Part shown: one piece after another, positions 1-7,724 of the stretch
How positions within the stretch are numbered: the stretch's first letter is position 1
How the letters are laid out: each line of letters begins with the position of its first letter
Assembly: GCF_037997115.1 (NCBI RefSeq)
Contig: NZ_CP150484.1
Location: 3,682,328 to 3,746,327 of the forward strand
Length of the DNA stretch: 64,000 bases
Reading direction: 5' to 3'
Origin: Amycolatopsis coloradensis
Lineage (GTDB): Bacteria; Actinomycetota; Actinomycetes; Mycobacteriales; Pseudonocardiaceae
Made by a program: the position numbers and the translations under genes
The notes under the pieces: generated by a model
Database searches by the model: none
What the model was told of the DNA's origin: nothing
Seen by the model: the letters and a program-made list of their open reading frames with translations, nothing else

Positions 1-1225
1 CCTTGCGGACGAACGACATCGGCTGCAGTCCCGGCACGATCGCCTTGACCGCGGTCATCCCGACCGCGGCGGCCTCGTCGGTGGTCAGGTCGACCACGTA
101 CGCGTCCGTGCCCGCCGCCGTCAGCCGGTCCGACAGCCAGCGCAACGACTCCGCCGAATTCCCGGCGGGCGGGGCGGGCAGCGCCGACAGCGGCCGCTTG
201 CGCGTGCCGGAGAGCAGGAACTCGAAGGCTTCCGAACGGTCGGCGTGCGCGGTGAACAGCGCGCCGTCCATCGTGCGATAGCAGTCCTCGGCGCTTTCGG
301 GGGCACTGCCGATCTGGGGCAGGAAGGAGATGTGGCAGGACAGGACCTCCCGGAACGCGTTCACGGCGGCCTGCACCGGATCCATGTTCGAGGCACAGAT
401 CGCCACGTGCTTCACGGCCGTGCTTCGCCGGTCGACCCGGACCGCGAAGATCGACGGCACGCCGACGTCCGTGGTGGCGTCGAAAAGCCGGACGTCGACG
501 TACGGATGACGCTCGTAGGCGGCGACGAGCTCCTGCAGCTCGGGGCCGCCGATGTCGACCTCGATCTCCGGCAGCGGCAGCCGCTGGTGCCAGGTGAGCG
601 CGGTGGCGTCCCGCTCGATCACCTCGACGAGCCCCTTGACGATCGACAGCGCCGGATCGGAGTGCACGGCGCAGCCGGTCGAGATCGGGTTGGCGATGTT
701 CTCCTCGGCGGCGGGGATGTAGAACAGGTAGACCAGCGGTGCCGGTACCCACATGGGCTTCCCGTCGCGCAGCCGGACACCGCGTACCCAGTTGCGGGGT
801 ACGTCCTTCGCGGCGAGCTGGGTGTGCTGCCCGGGAAGCGCCAGTTCGGTTTCCGACAGCCGGGGCAGGGTGTCCAGGTCGAGTGCTTCGTCACCGAGTT
901 CGAGCGCGGTCGCCCAGCGCATGTCCGCCGGGTCGTGCACGGTCGAGCAGTAGCGTTCCAGCGCCTCGGCCACCGCGACGGCTTTGGCGAGCTCGACGTC
1001 GAAACCGCCGCCGCTGCCGTCCATCGCCTCCGGCGCCGACCGGGACCACTGGGCATAGCGGCGGATCGCGGGCACGGCGGCCTTTCCATCGCCCAGGTAG
1101 GCGGACGCGATGGGCATGACCCCCGAGCCGGGCGGAAAGGGTAGCAGCGCAGGTTCGGCGACGAGGCCGAGTGAGTTGTCCACGAGCGGCGCGAGCCGGT
1201 CGGGGAGTGGGATGGGCGACGTCAT
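1..1225 (-). CDS. YcaO cyclodehydratase, copy 1 (3' end outside window)
   Basis: YcaO-family proteins use ATP to activate a backbone amide so that a Cys, Ser or Thr side chain cyclises to an azoline. I chose the ATG at 1225 because GGAAGGG lies just upstream. The readable 408 residues contain the family landmarks: a glycine-rich GGGFD segment, AEALERYCS, LVEVIERDA and FREVLSCH, matching the acidic ATP/Mg-binding helices. The C-terminus, where a Pro-rich PxPxP tail would sit, is beyond the left edge. The protein is clearly paralogous to the copy at 7725-9095; both have EALDLDTLPRLS. It follows the DsbA-like gene by 34 nt in the same direction, so it is the last readable gene of that operon. 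Confidence 0.9.
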   Translation of the reverse strand, partial: MTSPIPLPDRLAPLVDNSLGLVAEPALLPFPPGSGVMPIASAYLGDGKAAVPAIRRYAQWSRSAPEAMDGSGGGFDVELAKAVAVAEALERYCSTVHDPADMRWATALELGDEALDLDTLPRLSETELALPGQHTQLAAKDVPRNWVRGVRLRDGKPMWVPAPLVYLFYIPAAEENIANPISTGCAVHSDPALSIVKGLVEVIERDATALTWHQRLPLPEIEVDIGGPELQELVAAYERHPYVDVRLFDATTDVGVPSIFAVRVDRRSTAVKHVAICASNMDPVQAAVNAFREVLSCHISFLPQIGSAPESAEDCYRTMDGALFTAHADRSEAFEFLLSGTRKRPLSALPAPPAGNSAESLRWLSDRLTAAGTDAYVVDLTTDEAAAVGMTAVKAIVPGLQPMSFVRK

Positions 1226-1259
1226 CGTGGTAACCCTTCCGCCGTACGGTTGCCGGCTT

Positions 1260-1961
1260 TCATCGCAACGGATCCGCCCAGTCGCCGTCGTTGAGATCGC
1301 CCGGCGCGATGAGCGTGCCGTTGATCCGCACGGAGGGCGTGCCCGCGATGGTGGGACGCACGGCGGCGGTGGTCTCCTGCAACGAGGCCGCGAACGTGCC
1401 CCCGCGCAGGCACTCCGCGACGCCGCTCGTGGCGCCCGCCTCCGCGGCGAACCTGATCAGCTCCTCGTCGGTGCGGTCGGCTTCGCCGTGTTCCTTCGGC
1501 TGGTTGTCCGGCGACATCAGGTGTCCATGCAGCCGACCGAAGGAGGTGCCGTCAGCTTGGCTGGCGCACAGCATGGCCGAGGCCGCCCTGGTGGAGTAGT
1601 CGCCGGATTTCGACTTGTCGTCCAGGAAGGTCAGCACGTGGTAGTCGACCTTCGCCCTGCCTTCGTCGATCGCTTTGGCGAGTAGCTGACCGAAGCGGTG
1701 CTCGAACCTGGCGCAGTACGGGCACAGTGGATCCTCGTAAACGTCCACTTTGTTCGGTGCGTCCGCCGCGCCCAGCGAGATGACACCGGGGGAGCTGATC
1801 CTGGCCGCTGTCCGCGGCGGACCGTAGCCGTCGGCTTCGGCGCTGCTGTTCCGTAGCTGAAGGTACAGGCCACCGCCGACGACGACCGCGATGACCAGCA
1901 CGATGATCGCCTTGACCGCAGGCGTGGTCTTACGCCGCGCGGGCGGTTTGGTCTGGGTCAT
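1260..1961 (-). CDS. Membrane-anchored DsbA-like thioredoxin-fold oxidoreductase
   Basis: A 233-residue protein with one N-terminal membrane segment (about residues 17-34) after a positively charged tail, then an extracytoplasmic thioredoxin-4/DsbA domain. The active site is CPYC at residues 80-83, preceded by YEDPLC, and the cis-Pro loop is probably GTPSV near the C-terminus. Such proteins make or shuffle disulfides outside the membrane. It sits between the M50-like protease and a YcaO gene, 73 nt after the protease stop, so it is probably cotranscribed with the peptide cluster. The precursor cores are Cys-rich and two keep vicinal Cys pairs, so disulfide handling of the exported peptide is a reasonable inference, but housekeeping use is possible. 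Confidence 0.85.
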   Translation of the reverse strand: MTQTKPPARRKTTPAVKAIIVLVIAVVVGGGLYLQLRNSSAEADGYGPPRTAARISSPGVISLGAADAPNKVDVYEDPLCPYCARFEHRFGQLLAKAIDEGRAKVDYHVLTFLDDKSKSGDYSTRAASAMLCASQADGTSFGRLHGHLMSPDNQPKEHGEADRTDEELIRFAAEAGATSGVAECLRGGTFAASLQETTAAVRPTIAGTPSVRINGTLIAPGDLNDGDWADPLR

Positions 1962-2034
1962 GTCGTCTCCCGGTCTTGGGCTCGCAGGCCCGCGTCGATG
2001 GCGGTGCTCGACGCGGGCCCGCGAAGTGAGGGGG

Positions 2035-3198
2035 TCAGAAGAGTTCGCCGGCCAGCTTGTAGAGGGTCGTGCCGACGAGGCCGAAGATCAGCAGCGTGTA
2101 GGCGAGGCAGGCGACGCCGTATCCCCAGAACAACGTCCGTTCACCGGCGGTGGACCGGCGCAGGGCGCTGGGCAGCGGCCTGCGCAACACCCGATGCAGC
2201 ACGTAGGTCATCGCGCGGCTGCGCAGGTTCAGCTTGCCGAGCGCGTTCTCGAGTACCTGCTGTCCATCGGTCGGCAGCATGGGATTGAAGTTCATCACCA
2301 TCATCACGGTCTGGAACATCAGTATGGTGCCCAGCAACCCAGGGTCACCGGTTCCGGTGAGCAGCAGGGTGGCCGTCGTGCCGAGCACGATGCCGTCGAA
2401 GGCGGGACCGGCGAGCAGGATCGCGATCCGGGGCCAGCGCCCCCGCAGGCGAACGGCGTCGGACCGGTCGACGTAGCCGATCGGCATCACGTAAAGCCAC
2501 AGCGCGACACCGACTTCGCGGGCGGGCACACCGTAGTAGCGGCACAGCACACCGTGGCTCGTTTCGTGCAACAAGGTTTGCGGGATCATGATGAGGTACA
2601 CCACCCAGATCGCCGAAAGGTCAGGCGTGATCGGGTGGAGGATCAGCGTCAGCACCGCGGCCAGCAGGCCCGTCGCGCCGAGCAACCCGATCGCGCCGAG
2701 CGCCATCCCGCCCACGCGGCCGCGGAAGGGCCGGGCGATGGCGGCGAACACGCGATCGGCGCGTTCGGTGGAGATGGGCAGCCGCGCGTGCGGCATCTTG
2801 ATCTGGGAGCGGGCCACCCGGGTGGTGATCCCGTCGGTGGCCGGAACCACGCCGTCGAGCAGCTCGAGCCTGGCGAGGTCGTGGACCAAGAGGCGTAACG
2901 CCTCGTCGACCTTGTCGAGCGGGGCGCCGCTGCGCCGGGCCAGCCCGTCGAGCAGCTTGTCGTAGCGGACACCCGCGGTGAGCTGGGGGACCAGCTGGCA
3001 GGTGCCGTTGCTGACGAAGGTGTACTTGCCGCTCGCCTCGTCGAACAGCATCGAGCGGCCGTCCGCGCCGGTGAGCAGTTCGACACCGGGGTTGAGCCGG
3101 AGGACGTCGTCCTCGGCGGGCCACCGCGCGTCAGCGACCACGGACGCCGTAGCGGCGGTCTGCGCGCCGGGGGTGGGCGGTTCGACGGTGGTGGACAT
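2035..3198 (-). CDS. PqqD-like domain fused to M50-type intramembrane zinc protease
   Basis: A 387-residue protein. Residues about 30-120 resemble a PqqD-like/RRE wing (FDEASGKYTFVSNGT, then helical DKLLDGLARR). From about 165 onward there are several membrane segments. The zinc site HETSH is at 211-215, and the second site-2-protease signature NFNPMLPTDG is at 303-312, so both metal-binding motifs are intact. M50 proteases cleave inside or near the membrane. A GGAGGG ribosome site precedes the ATG. It lies directly downstream of the five precursor genes, so I infer a role in leader removal or export, with the PqqD-like part recognising the leader. It could instead give immunity. Confidence 0.85.
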   Translation of the reverse strand: MSTTVEPPTPGAQTAATASVVADARWPAEDDVLRLNPGVELLTGADGRSMLFDEASGKYTFVSNGTCQLVPQLTAGVRYDKLLDGLARRSGAPLDKVDEALRLLVHDLARLELLDGVVPATDGITTRVARSQIKMPHARLPISTERADRVFAAIARPFRGRVGGMALGAIGLLGATGLLAAVLTLILHPITPDLSAIWVVYLIMIPQTLLHETSHGVLCRYYGVPAREVGVALWLYVMPIGYVDRSDAVRLRGRWPRIAILLAGPAFDGIVLGTTATLLLTGTGDPGLLGTILMFQTVMMVMNFNPMLPTDGQQVLENALGKLNLRSRAMTYVLHRVLRRPLPSALRRSTAGERTLFWGYGVACLAYTLLIFGLVGTTLYKLAGELF

Positions 3199-3242
3199 GG
3201 TGACCCTCCGGGACTTCGAGGCTGATGGGAAAGGGAAAGGGC

Positions 3243-3279
3243 GGGTGGCCGGTGGGCGTGTGGGCCGTGCCGGCCACCC
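3243..3279. terminator. Hairpin after precursor 1, copy A
   Basis: A perfect 10-bp inverted repeat, GGGTGGCCGG with CCGGCCACCC, with a 17-nt GC-rich spacer. It lies just after the stop of the precursor gene at 3286-3456 and before the protease gene. No run of T follows, so it may be an attenuator or a 3' mRNA stabiliser rather than a full terminator. A near-identical copy is at 3514-3550. Confidence 0.6.
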
Positions 3280-3285
3280 AAACCG

Positions 3286-3456
3286 TCAGGGGCAGGAAGA
3301 ACCGGCGGAGCTTCCGCAGGCGGCGCAAAGAATCGGTGTGCTGGCGGTACCCGCGCAGGCCCCGGTCGACATGGTGCAGTCGGCCGCCGTGTTGTTCGCG
3401 GGTTCTTCGGCCCAGAGTTCCAGGTCCGCCTCTGCGGTCTTGAGGTTCGTGTCCAT
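3286..3456 (-). CDS. RiPP precursor peptide 1 (56 aa)
   Basis: A 56-residue peptide starting at an ATG with AGGAG upstream. The leader is acidic and has the shared motif L-E-L-W-A-E-E at residues 12-18. The Ala-Ala-Asp at 24-26 is the likely leader/core boundary because it is conserved across the five genes. The 30-residue core (27-56) has Cys at 27, 34, 44, 47 and 55, six Ser and four Thr in a Gly/Ala background, ideal for azoline formation or dehydration. It is the only copy without the Cys-Cys pair at the start of the core. Its gene is bracketed by two near-identical hairpins. The exact cleavage site is inferred. Confidence 0.8.
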   Translation of the reverse strand: MDTNLKTAEADLELWAEEPANNTAADCTMSTGACAGTASTPILCAACGSSAGSSCP

Positions 3457-3513
3457 AATTTGCTCCTGTCTCCTCAGATTCCGGCGATTCGAGATACGAA
3501 AAGAACACGAGGT

Positions 3514-3550
3514 GGGTGGCCGGTGGGGACGTGGGCCGTGCCGGCCACCC
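3514..3550. terminator. Hairpin between precursors 1 and 2, copy B
   Basis: The same 10-bp arms as the 3243-3279 element (GGGTGGCCGG/CCGGCCACCC), the same 37-nt total length, and a spacer that differs at only a few positions. It lies between the stop of the precursor at 3585-3758 and the start of the one at 3286-3456. The duplication probably arose with the precursor gene. A role in setting relative precursor levels is inferred. Confidence 0.6.
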
Positions 3551-3584
3551 ACCCGTTTCACCGCGATCGGCGACTAAAGCACAC

Positions 3585-3758
3585 TCAGCACGTGGTCGAG
3601 GCGCAGCCCGCGCTGGCGATCGACCCGGCGGTCGAGGGGGCCGTGCTGAAGCTGGATGTGGTGGCGGCGCATCCCTTGCAGCAGTCGGCGGCGACGGTGG
3701 TCGCGTTGTCTTCGACCCACAGATCCAGTGCGTTGTCGGAGTTCAGCTCGATGTCCAT
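3585..3758 (-). CDS. RiPP precursor peptide 2 (57 aa)
   Basis: A 57-residue peptide with leader motif L-D-L-W-V-E-D at residues 11-17 and boundary A-A-D at 23-25, followed by C-C-K-G-C at 26-30. The core (26-57) has Cys at 26, 27, 30, 52 and 57, seven Ser and six Thr. It is the only copy where the motif reads V-E-D instead of A-E-E. The ATG has an AAGGAG-type site upstream. The SSF segment near the middle of the core matches SSF, STF, SSPIL and STPIL at the same place in its paralogues, so the five cores align over their length and not only in the leader. Confidence 0.8.
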   Translation of the reverse strand: MDIELNSDNALDLWVEDNATTVAADCCKGCAATTSSFSTAPSTAGSIASAGCASTTC

Positions 3759-3816
3759 TTGTTCTCCTTCGGGTAGTTAAGCCGGCGAGACCGGCCACAG
3801 GTTTGTCCGGAAAGTT

Positions 3817-3996
3817 TCAGCAGCCGGTGCTGCCGGTGCTGGCGGAACTGGCGGAACTGGCCGTGCTGCCGAAGCTGCTCGCGCTACCGGCGGTGGCGGC
3901 AGAGTTGGTGCAGCAACCGTCCGCGGCGATGTTCGCCCCGCTCTCTTCCGCCCACAGGTCGAGCGTCAGATCCTGTTCGGTGGCGATGATTTCCAT
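3817..3996 (-). CDS. RiPP precursor peptide 3 (59 aa)
   Basis: A 59-residue peptide. The leader motif L-D-L-W-A-E-E is at 12-18, the boundary A-A-D at 24-26, and Gly-Cys-Cys at 27-29. The core has eleven Ser and five Thr but only three Cys (28, 29, 59), so any azoles would be mostly oxazole or methyloxazole. The long Ala/Ser/Thr/Gly repeat at 33-58 is nearly free of charge and bulky residues apart from one Phe. An AGGAGACAG site precedes the ATG. Same operon as the other precursors. Confidence 0.8.
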   Translation of the reverse strand: MEIIATEQDLTLDLWAEESGANIAADGCCTNSAATAGSASSFGSTASSASSASTGSTGC

Positions 3997-4038
3997 TTCT
4001 GTCTCCTGTCTTGACTGAAAATCAGGTGTTTTCAGCGG

Positions 4039-4206
4039 TCAGCACGCACAGGCGGCGCTGGCGAAAGTAGACGCAGAACTCGGGCAGCTGACGGTGCCCA
4101 CGGTGCCCGCGCTCGTGGCGCAGCAATAGCCGGCAGCGGTTTCGGTGTCGGACTCTTCTGCCCAAAGGTCCAGTTGTTCCTGTGGTTCGACGGAGCCGAT
4201 TTCCAT
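4039..4206 (-). CDS. RiPP precursor peptide 4 (55 aa)
   Basis: A 55-residue peptide with leader motif L-D-L-W-A-E-E at 12-18 and a variant boundary A-A-G-Y at 24-27 before Cys-Cys at 28-29. Further Cys are at 41, 53 and 55, with six Ser and four Thr in the core. The tail ends C-A-C. Another frame reads on past this stop, but only this frame carries the shared leader and core pattern. A GGAGAAAC-type ribosome site precedes the ATG. Confidence 0.8.
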   Translation of the reverse strand: MEIGSVEPQEQLDLWAEESDTETAAGYCCATSAGTVGTVSCPSSASTFASAACAC

Positions 4207-4244
4207 TTGTTTCTCCAGGGGAGACGAGTGGTTTGGTCAGAGCG

Positions 4245-4388
4245 TTACGGGCACTCGGTGCTGGCGGTTCCGGCACTGAGGATGGGGCTGCTCAGGGTGG
4301 AGGCGGTTCCCTTGCAGCAGTCGGCCGCAATGGTGTCCACGCTTTCCTCGGCCCACAGGTCGAGAGTGCTCGTGGCGGTTTCTTCCAT
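4245..4388 (-). CDS. RiPP precursor peptide 5 (47 aa, first gene of the array)
   Basis: A 47-residue peptide and the first gene after the promoter at 4494-4522. The leader motif L-D-L-W-A-E-E is at residues 9-15, so the N-terminal extension is three residues shorter than in most paralogues. The A-A-D at 21-23 is followed by C-C-K-G, identical to precursor 2. The core has Cys at 24, 25 and 46, five Ser and four Thr, with the SSPIL element at 33-37 and a C-terminal E-C-P. I use this internal ATG, not an upstream TTG that would add 28 unconserved residues, because the length then matches the family. Confidence 0.8.
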   Translation of the reverse strand: MEETATSTLDLWAEESVDTIAADCCKGTASTLSSPILSAGTASTECP

Positions 4389-4493
4389 AACGGAACTCTT
4401 TCTGTTCTCTGGGTTTCGGTGATCGCACCCTAGGGTCGGAAAGCCGGTGATCATCGCCACGAAGAGTGGCAATTTCGATGGGGTGCTGGAATT

Positions 4494-4522
4494 ATTGTAA
4501 GTGTGTGCCCGGGGGTAATCAA
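4494..4522 (-). promoter_or_regulatory. Sigma-70-like promoter of the precursor array
   Basis: Read on the minus strand, TTGATT and TACAAT are separated by exactly 17 nt, a near-consensus vegetative promoter. It lies about 105 nt upstream of the first precursor ATG (4388) and 50 nt downstream of the stop of the dehydrogenase gene at 4574. Separate strong transcription of precursors is usual in RiPP clusters, and the match is unusually good for such GC-rich DNA. Confidence 0.6.
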
Positions 4523-4573
4523 CGAGCGTTCGCCGGGAAAAGATGCAGCTTCCTGCGCGGCTAATGCATTTAA

Positions 4574-7021
4574 TTACCGGAATCCCGAATATGGCGCGGT
4601 GCCGACGGCGAACGTGAACAACGGCACCTCCTCGCGAAGGTCGAGGCGCCCGTGCGCGGTGAGCGCGTGCGGGATCAGCCCGGCGAATCCGCAGGCTTCC
4701 CGGCCGGTGGCGAGTGCGCCGAGCCAGACCTCGTTGACCGCAGCGGATCCCCTGGCCAGCAGGATCCGGTAGCCGTGTGCCCCGAGTTCGTGCACGGCGT
4801 GCGGAGTACGTCCGACCACGACCCCGATCGCCGCGGCGCCGGCGAATTCCGCCTGCAGCACCATCTGGTCGACCGGATGGTCCGCTGGCAGTTCCGCGAC
4901 CTCGCTGAAACCTCGGGCCGGATCGAACCGGTGGAAGCCTGGCGTCAATCCGGTCACCCGCTGCGCCAGGATCAGGTAGCCGAGCCTTCCGGTGCCGGGT
5001 TCGCTCCAGCCGAGGCTGCCTGCCCGGTCCGCCCGGCGCAGCAGAACCGCGAGCTCCTCGCCGTCGATGTCGCCGGGCCCGTAGACACGGCCGCCATGCC
5101 GGTTGGTCAAGGCCATGGCGTAGGCCGCCGGCGACCAGGACGCGCCGCCCAGCCTGCCGAGGGCGGGCGGGGCCGGCTGCTCCTGCAGCTCCCGGACGAA
5201 CTCCGTCATCACCTCTTCCCGCGACCCGATGGGCCTGGAAACAAGGAAGTCGAGTCCACTGTCGACACGGGCGTCCGTGGTGAAGGCGGACCCTGTGCCG
5301 GCCTGTGCTGCGGGCGCGTCGTTCGCCGGGTCGATCCGGACGATTTCGGTCACAGGGTCCTTCGCCGGGTCGAGTCCGAGCAGCCGGGCCACGTCCTCGA
5401 AGCGGACCTTGCCGATCCGTTGCGCGGACAGACCGACGAGGCGGCAGGTTTCACCGAGCTGGTGCAGAGAGACCCCGGCGTCCATATGGATGACGCGGGT
5501 GGCGAACGGACCGTACTTCGCGGCGACCCGGCTCAGCGCGCCCGCGCTGACGACCACGGCGGGCGCCCCGGGCGCGGCGTTGTCGAGCCAGTTCGTGCTC
5601 TCGTCGTCGAACGGTGCCACCGCGACCAGTTCATGGGTGAACGGGTCGTAGTGCCACCAGCCGGTGGGCAGCCCGCCGACGTCGCGGATGGCGAGGTAGG
5701 CCTGCGGCGAGCCCAGGTTGCCGCCGGTCGCGTGGTAGCGGTGCACATGCCGGTCGCCACGGTCTGCGCCGCCGGGCTGCAGGCCGAAGGCCGTGCGGAC
5801 GGCCAGCACGAGCCGGTCGATTTCCACTGCCGCCGCCGCCGTGGCCAAGGCGGCGAGATCGACGACATTGACCTTGGGAAGCGGGAGCCGGGCCGACGGC
5901 GAGTAGATCTTGTGGTCGTACTGTTTGGCGGTGTTCGCGGGCACGTAGTGCATGAGGTGGCCCTTGGGCGAAGCCTGGTCCTTCGGCGGGAAGCGGACCA
6001 TCTCGTCGAAGGTGATCGCGAGCGAATGTGTCCGGCCATCGTGCTGGGGCAGCGTCGCGATCGGTCCCGGCGCGACCGCGAGTTCGGTCGTTTCGCCGGT
6101 GTTCAGGTCGATGCGCAGCGCCGTGTTGAGGGTCTCGCCGTTGCCCATTCTCGAAACCGCGTTGGTGATCTCGGTGGCCAGTACCGCCAGCGCGACGGAG
6201 CGGACGGCGTCCGCGGCATCGCCGGGTTCGGCTTCGGTTTCGGGTGCGGAGGCCGCACCGAGTTCCCATCGGGCGAGAGTCAACCCGATCCTGGCGTCGA
6301 ACCGCGGCCCCAGCTCCAGCAGGCTTCCGGTCAGCGCGGCCCGAAGCCACGTCCCACCGCGTTCGTCGACGAGACGGTCGAGTTCGGCCAGCCAGGTGGG
6401 AGTCCGCACCTCGCCGGTCAGGCCGATGACGAGGGTGACGTCGTCGGGGATCCAGGCGGGGTCGAGGCGGTCCTCCGGCCGTACCGGAATGGCCTCGGTC
6501 GTGACCGAGTTCGCGACGAGCAGTTCCGTGAGTTCCGTGAGTTCCGTGGCGAGGTCTCGGGGTGCCACGACCGCGACTCGTGCCGAGCGCAGTTCCCGCC
6601 AAGCCCGGTGGCCGCTCCGGTGCACCCGGGACGAGTCGATGTGGCGGGTCAGCCACAGTGGCACGGGTTCCGCGGGAACGGCCGGGTCGAGGCCTTCTTC
6701 GACGAGGCCGCGGGTGTAGAGCAGGGAAACGATGGTCACCACGTCGGCTTCACCGATGCCGGCCGTGGCGGCGATCTCGGCGTAGGTCCGGTTCCCGTCC
6801 AGCAGGCCGAGAACCCGGGGCAGGAGGGTGACGCTGGCCTTGCCGGAGAAGACCTGCCGGGCGGCGGCGCCCTCGACGAGGTATCCCGACGGCAGTGGGA
6901 CCTCGACCAGGCCGGGGAGTTTCCGTGCCCTGGTGGGAAGGGTGAACTGGGGGTCGGTCGCGACCGCGTGCCCCATGCGAGTGGCGGCGATCCGGTCCGG
7001 GGTGGTCGTGGCTGGGCTCAC
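4574..7021 (-). CDS. E1-like/RRE domain fused to tandem SagB-type dehydrogenase
   Basis: An 815-residue protein. The first ~110 residues form a PqqD-like leader-binding region (VEGAAARQVFSGK, then TYAEIAATAGIGEAD). Next is a reduced E1/ThiF-like region (about 120-330) that lacks the two CxxC zinc motifs. The rest consists of two nitroreductase-like SagB units; the second contains AAIGVVVGRTPHAVHELGAHG and ends with a hydrophobic strand. SagB enzymes use FMN to oxidise azolines to azoles. The start is a GTG at 7021 overlapping the previous stop by 4 nt, with AAGGAG upstream. With YcaO copy 2 it would form one complete azole-forming module. FMN-binding residues were not verified individually. 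Confidence 0.8.
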   Translation of the reverse strand: MSPATTTPDRIAATRMGHAVATDPQFTLPTRARKLPGLVEVPLPSGYLVEGAAARQVFSGKASVTLLPRVLGLLDGNRTYAEIAATAGIGEADVVTIVSLLYTRGLVEEGLDPAVPAEPVPLWLTRHIDSSRVHRSGHRAWRELRSARVAVVAPRDLATELTELTELLVANSVTTEAIPVRPEDRLDPAWIPDDVTLVIGLTGEVRTPTWLAELDRLVDERGGTWLRAALTGSLLELGPRFDARIGLTLARWELGAASAPETEAEPGDAADAVRSVALAVLATEITNAVSRMGNGETLNTALRIDLNTGETTELAVAPGPIATLPQHDGRTHSLAITFDEMVRFPPKDQASPKGHLMHYVPANTAKQYDHKIYSPSARLPLPKVNVVDLAALATAAAAVEIDRLVLAVRTAFGLQPGGADRGDRHVHRYHATGGNLGSPQAYLAIRDVGGLPTGWWHYDPFTHELVAVAPFDDESTNWLDNAAPGAPAVVVSAGALSRVAAKYGPFATRVIHMDAGVSLHQLGETCRLVGLSAQRIGKVRFEDVARLLGLDPAKDPVTEIVRIDPANDAPAAQAGTGSAFTTDARVDSGLDFLVSRPIGSREEVMTEFVRELQEQPAPPALGRLGGASWSPAAYAMALTNRHGGRVYGPGDIDGEELAVLLRRADRAGSLGWSEPGTGRLGYLILAQRVTGLTPGFHRFDPARGFSEVAELPADHPVDQMVLQAEFAGAAAIGVVVGRTPHAVHELGAHGYRILLARGSAAVNEVWLGALATGREACGFAGLIPHALTAHGRLDLREEVPLFTFAVGTAPYSGFR

Positions 7022-7692
7022 CTGGCTGCTCCTTCGGTGACGGCGTCCGGCGCGGGAATGTCCTGTGCGAGTTCGCGGGCCAGCGGAAGCAAGGCCCGCC
7101 ACGACCGGTCTTCGGCCGGCACGGGGGCCGCGGATCTGGCGTTGCCGTGCACGCCGGTGAGCCGGTGACGGCCGATCCGGGGCGAGTTGCCACTGAAGAA
7201 GGCGACCTGCTGCAGGTCGCTCAGGTTCCCTTCGGCGAGCCGGTGGATCACGGCGGTGGCCCACGACGACGCCGAAGCGACGAGCGACGGCAGGAAACCG
7301 ACCGAGTGGCGGTGCTCGACCTCGTCGTAGGCCGCCTGCAGTTCGGGCGAACCGGTGGTGGTGTGGTGCTGGAGGGTGCGGCGGTAGTGGCAGTCCATGG
7401 TCGCGTGCGCGCCGGGGCCCAGCACCGGCCCGACCCGGACCGCCTGGTGGCTCGCGACCACCGGGATCAAGAACGCGTCACGGGCCAAGGCGAGCCGGTC
7501 CGCTTCCCGTTCGAACCGGGGCGCGGGCTGGTTGAGCGCGAGCACCAGGATGCTTCGCGCGGGAACCTCGTCGGGCGACGGAAGGCCGGGGGTGGCCGAG
7601 GTCGTCACCGAAGGCAGGGCGCCGAGCCGTTCCGCCACCGCGGTACCGAAGCCTTCGTCGTGCAGAACGAGCACTTCACGTGAGCCGGGCAT
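7018..7692 (-). CDS. Stand-alone E1-like (Ocin-ThiF-type) cyclodehydratase partner
   Basis: A 224-residue protein starting at an ATG after GAAAGGAG. Its central part, VRVGPVLGPGAHATMDCHYRR, resembles the conserved IGPxVxPGxxxCxxC segment of the E1-like cyclodehydratase partners, but only one Cys remains of the usual zinc-binding pairs. The compact N-terminus has a Rossmann-like strand pattern (REVLVLHDEGFG, SILVLALNQ). It overlaps the downstream dehydrogenase fusion by 4 nt and follows YcaO copy 2 by 32 nt. Known C/F proteins bind the leader and stimulate YcaO. This short form probably acts with the E1-like domain of its downstream neighbour. Assignment rests on motif resemblance and position. 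Confidence 0.6.
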   Translation of the reverse strand: MPGSREVLVLHDEGFGTAVAERLGALPSVTTSATPGLPSPDEVPARSILVLALNQPAPRFEREADRLALARDAFLIPVVASHQAVRVGPVLGPGAHATMDCHYRRTLQHHTTTGSPELQAAYDEVEHRHSVGFLPSLVASASSWATAVIHRLAEGNLSDLQQVAFFSGNSPRIGRHRLTGVHGNARSAAPVPAEDRSWRALLPLARELAQDIPAPDAVTEGAAR

Positions 7693-7724
7693 TTGAGTCT
7701 CCTTTCGGAAGGTGATGGCGGTGC

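Noticed and set aside
245..1144. Long plus-strand frame of 299 codons over the first YcaO gene
   Set aside because: It is the complement of the YcaO coding frame; its composition (Arg/Gly/Val rich, no motifs) is that of a shadow, while the minus frame has clear YcaO motifs.
4652..7168. 838-codon plus-strand frame opposite the dehydrogenase fusion
   Set aside because: Low-complexity Gly/Arg/Asp translation without domains; the opposite strand encodes PqqD-like and SagB-type domains with proper start and 4-nt overlap.
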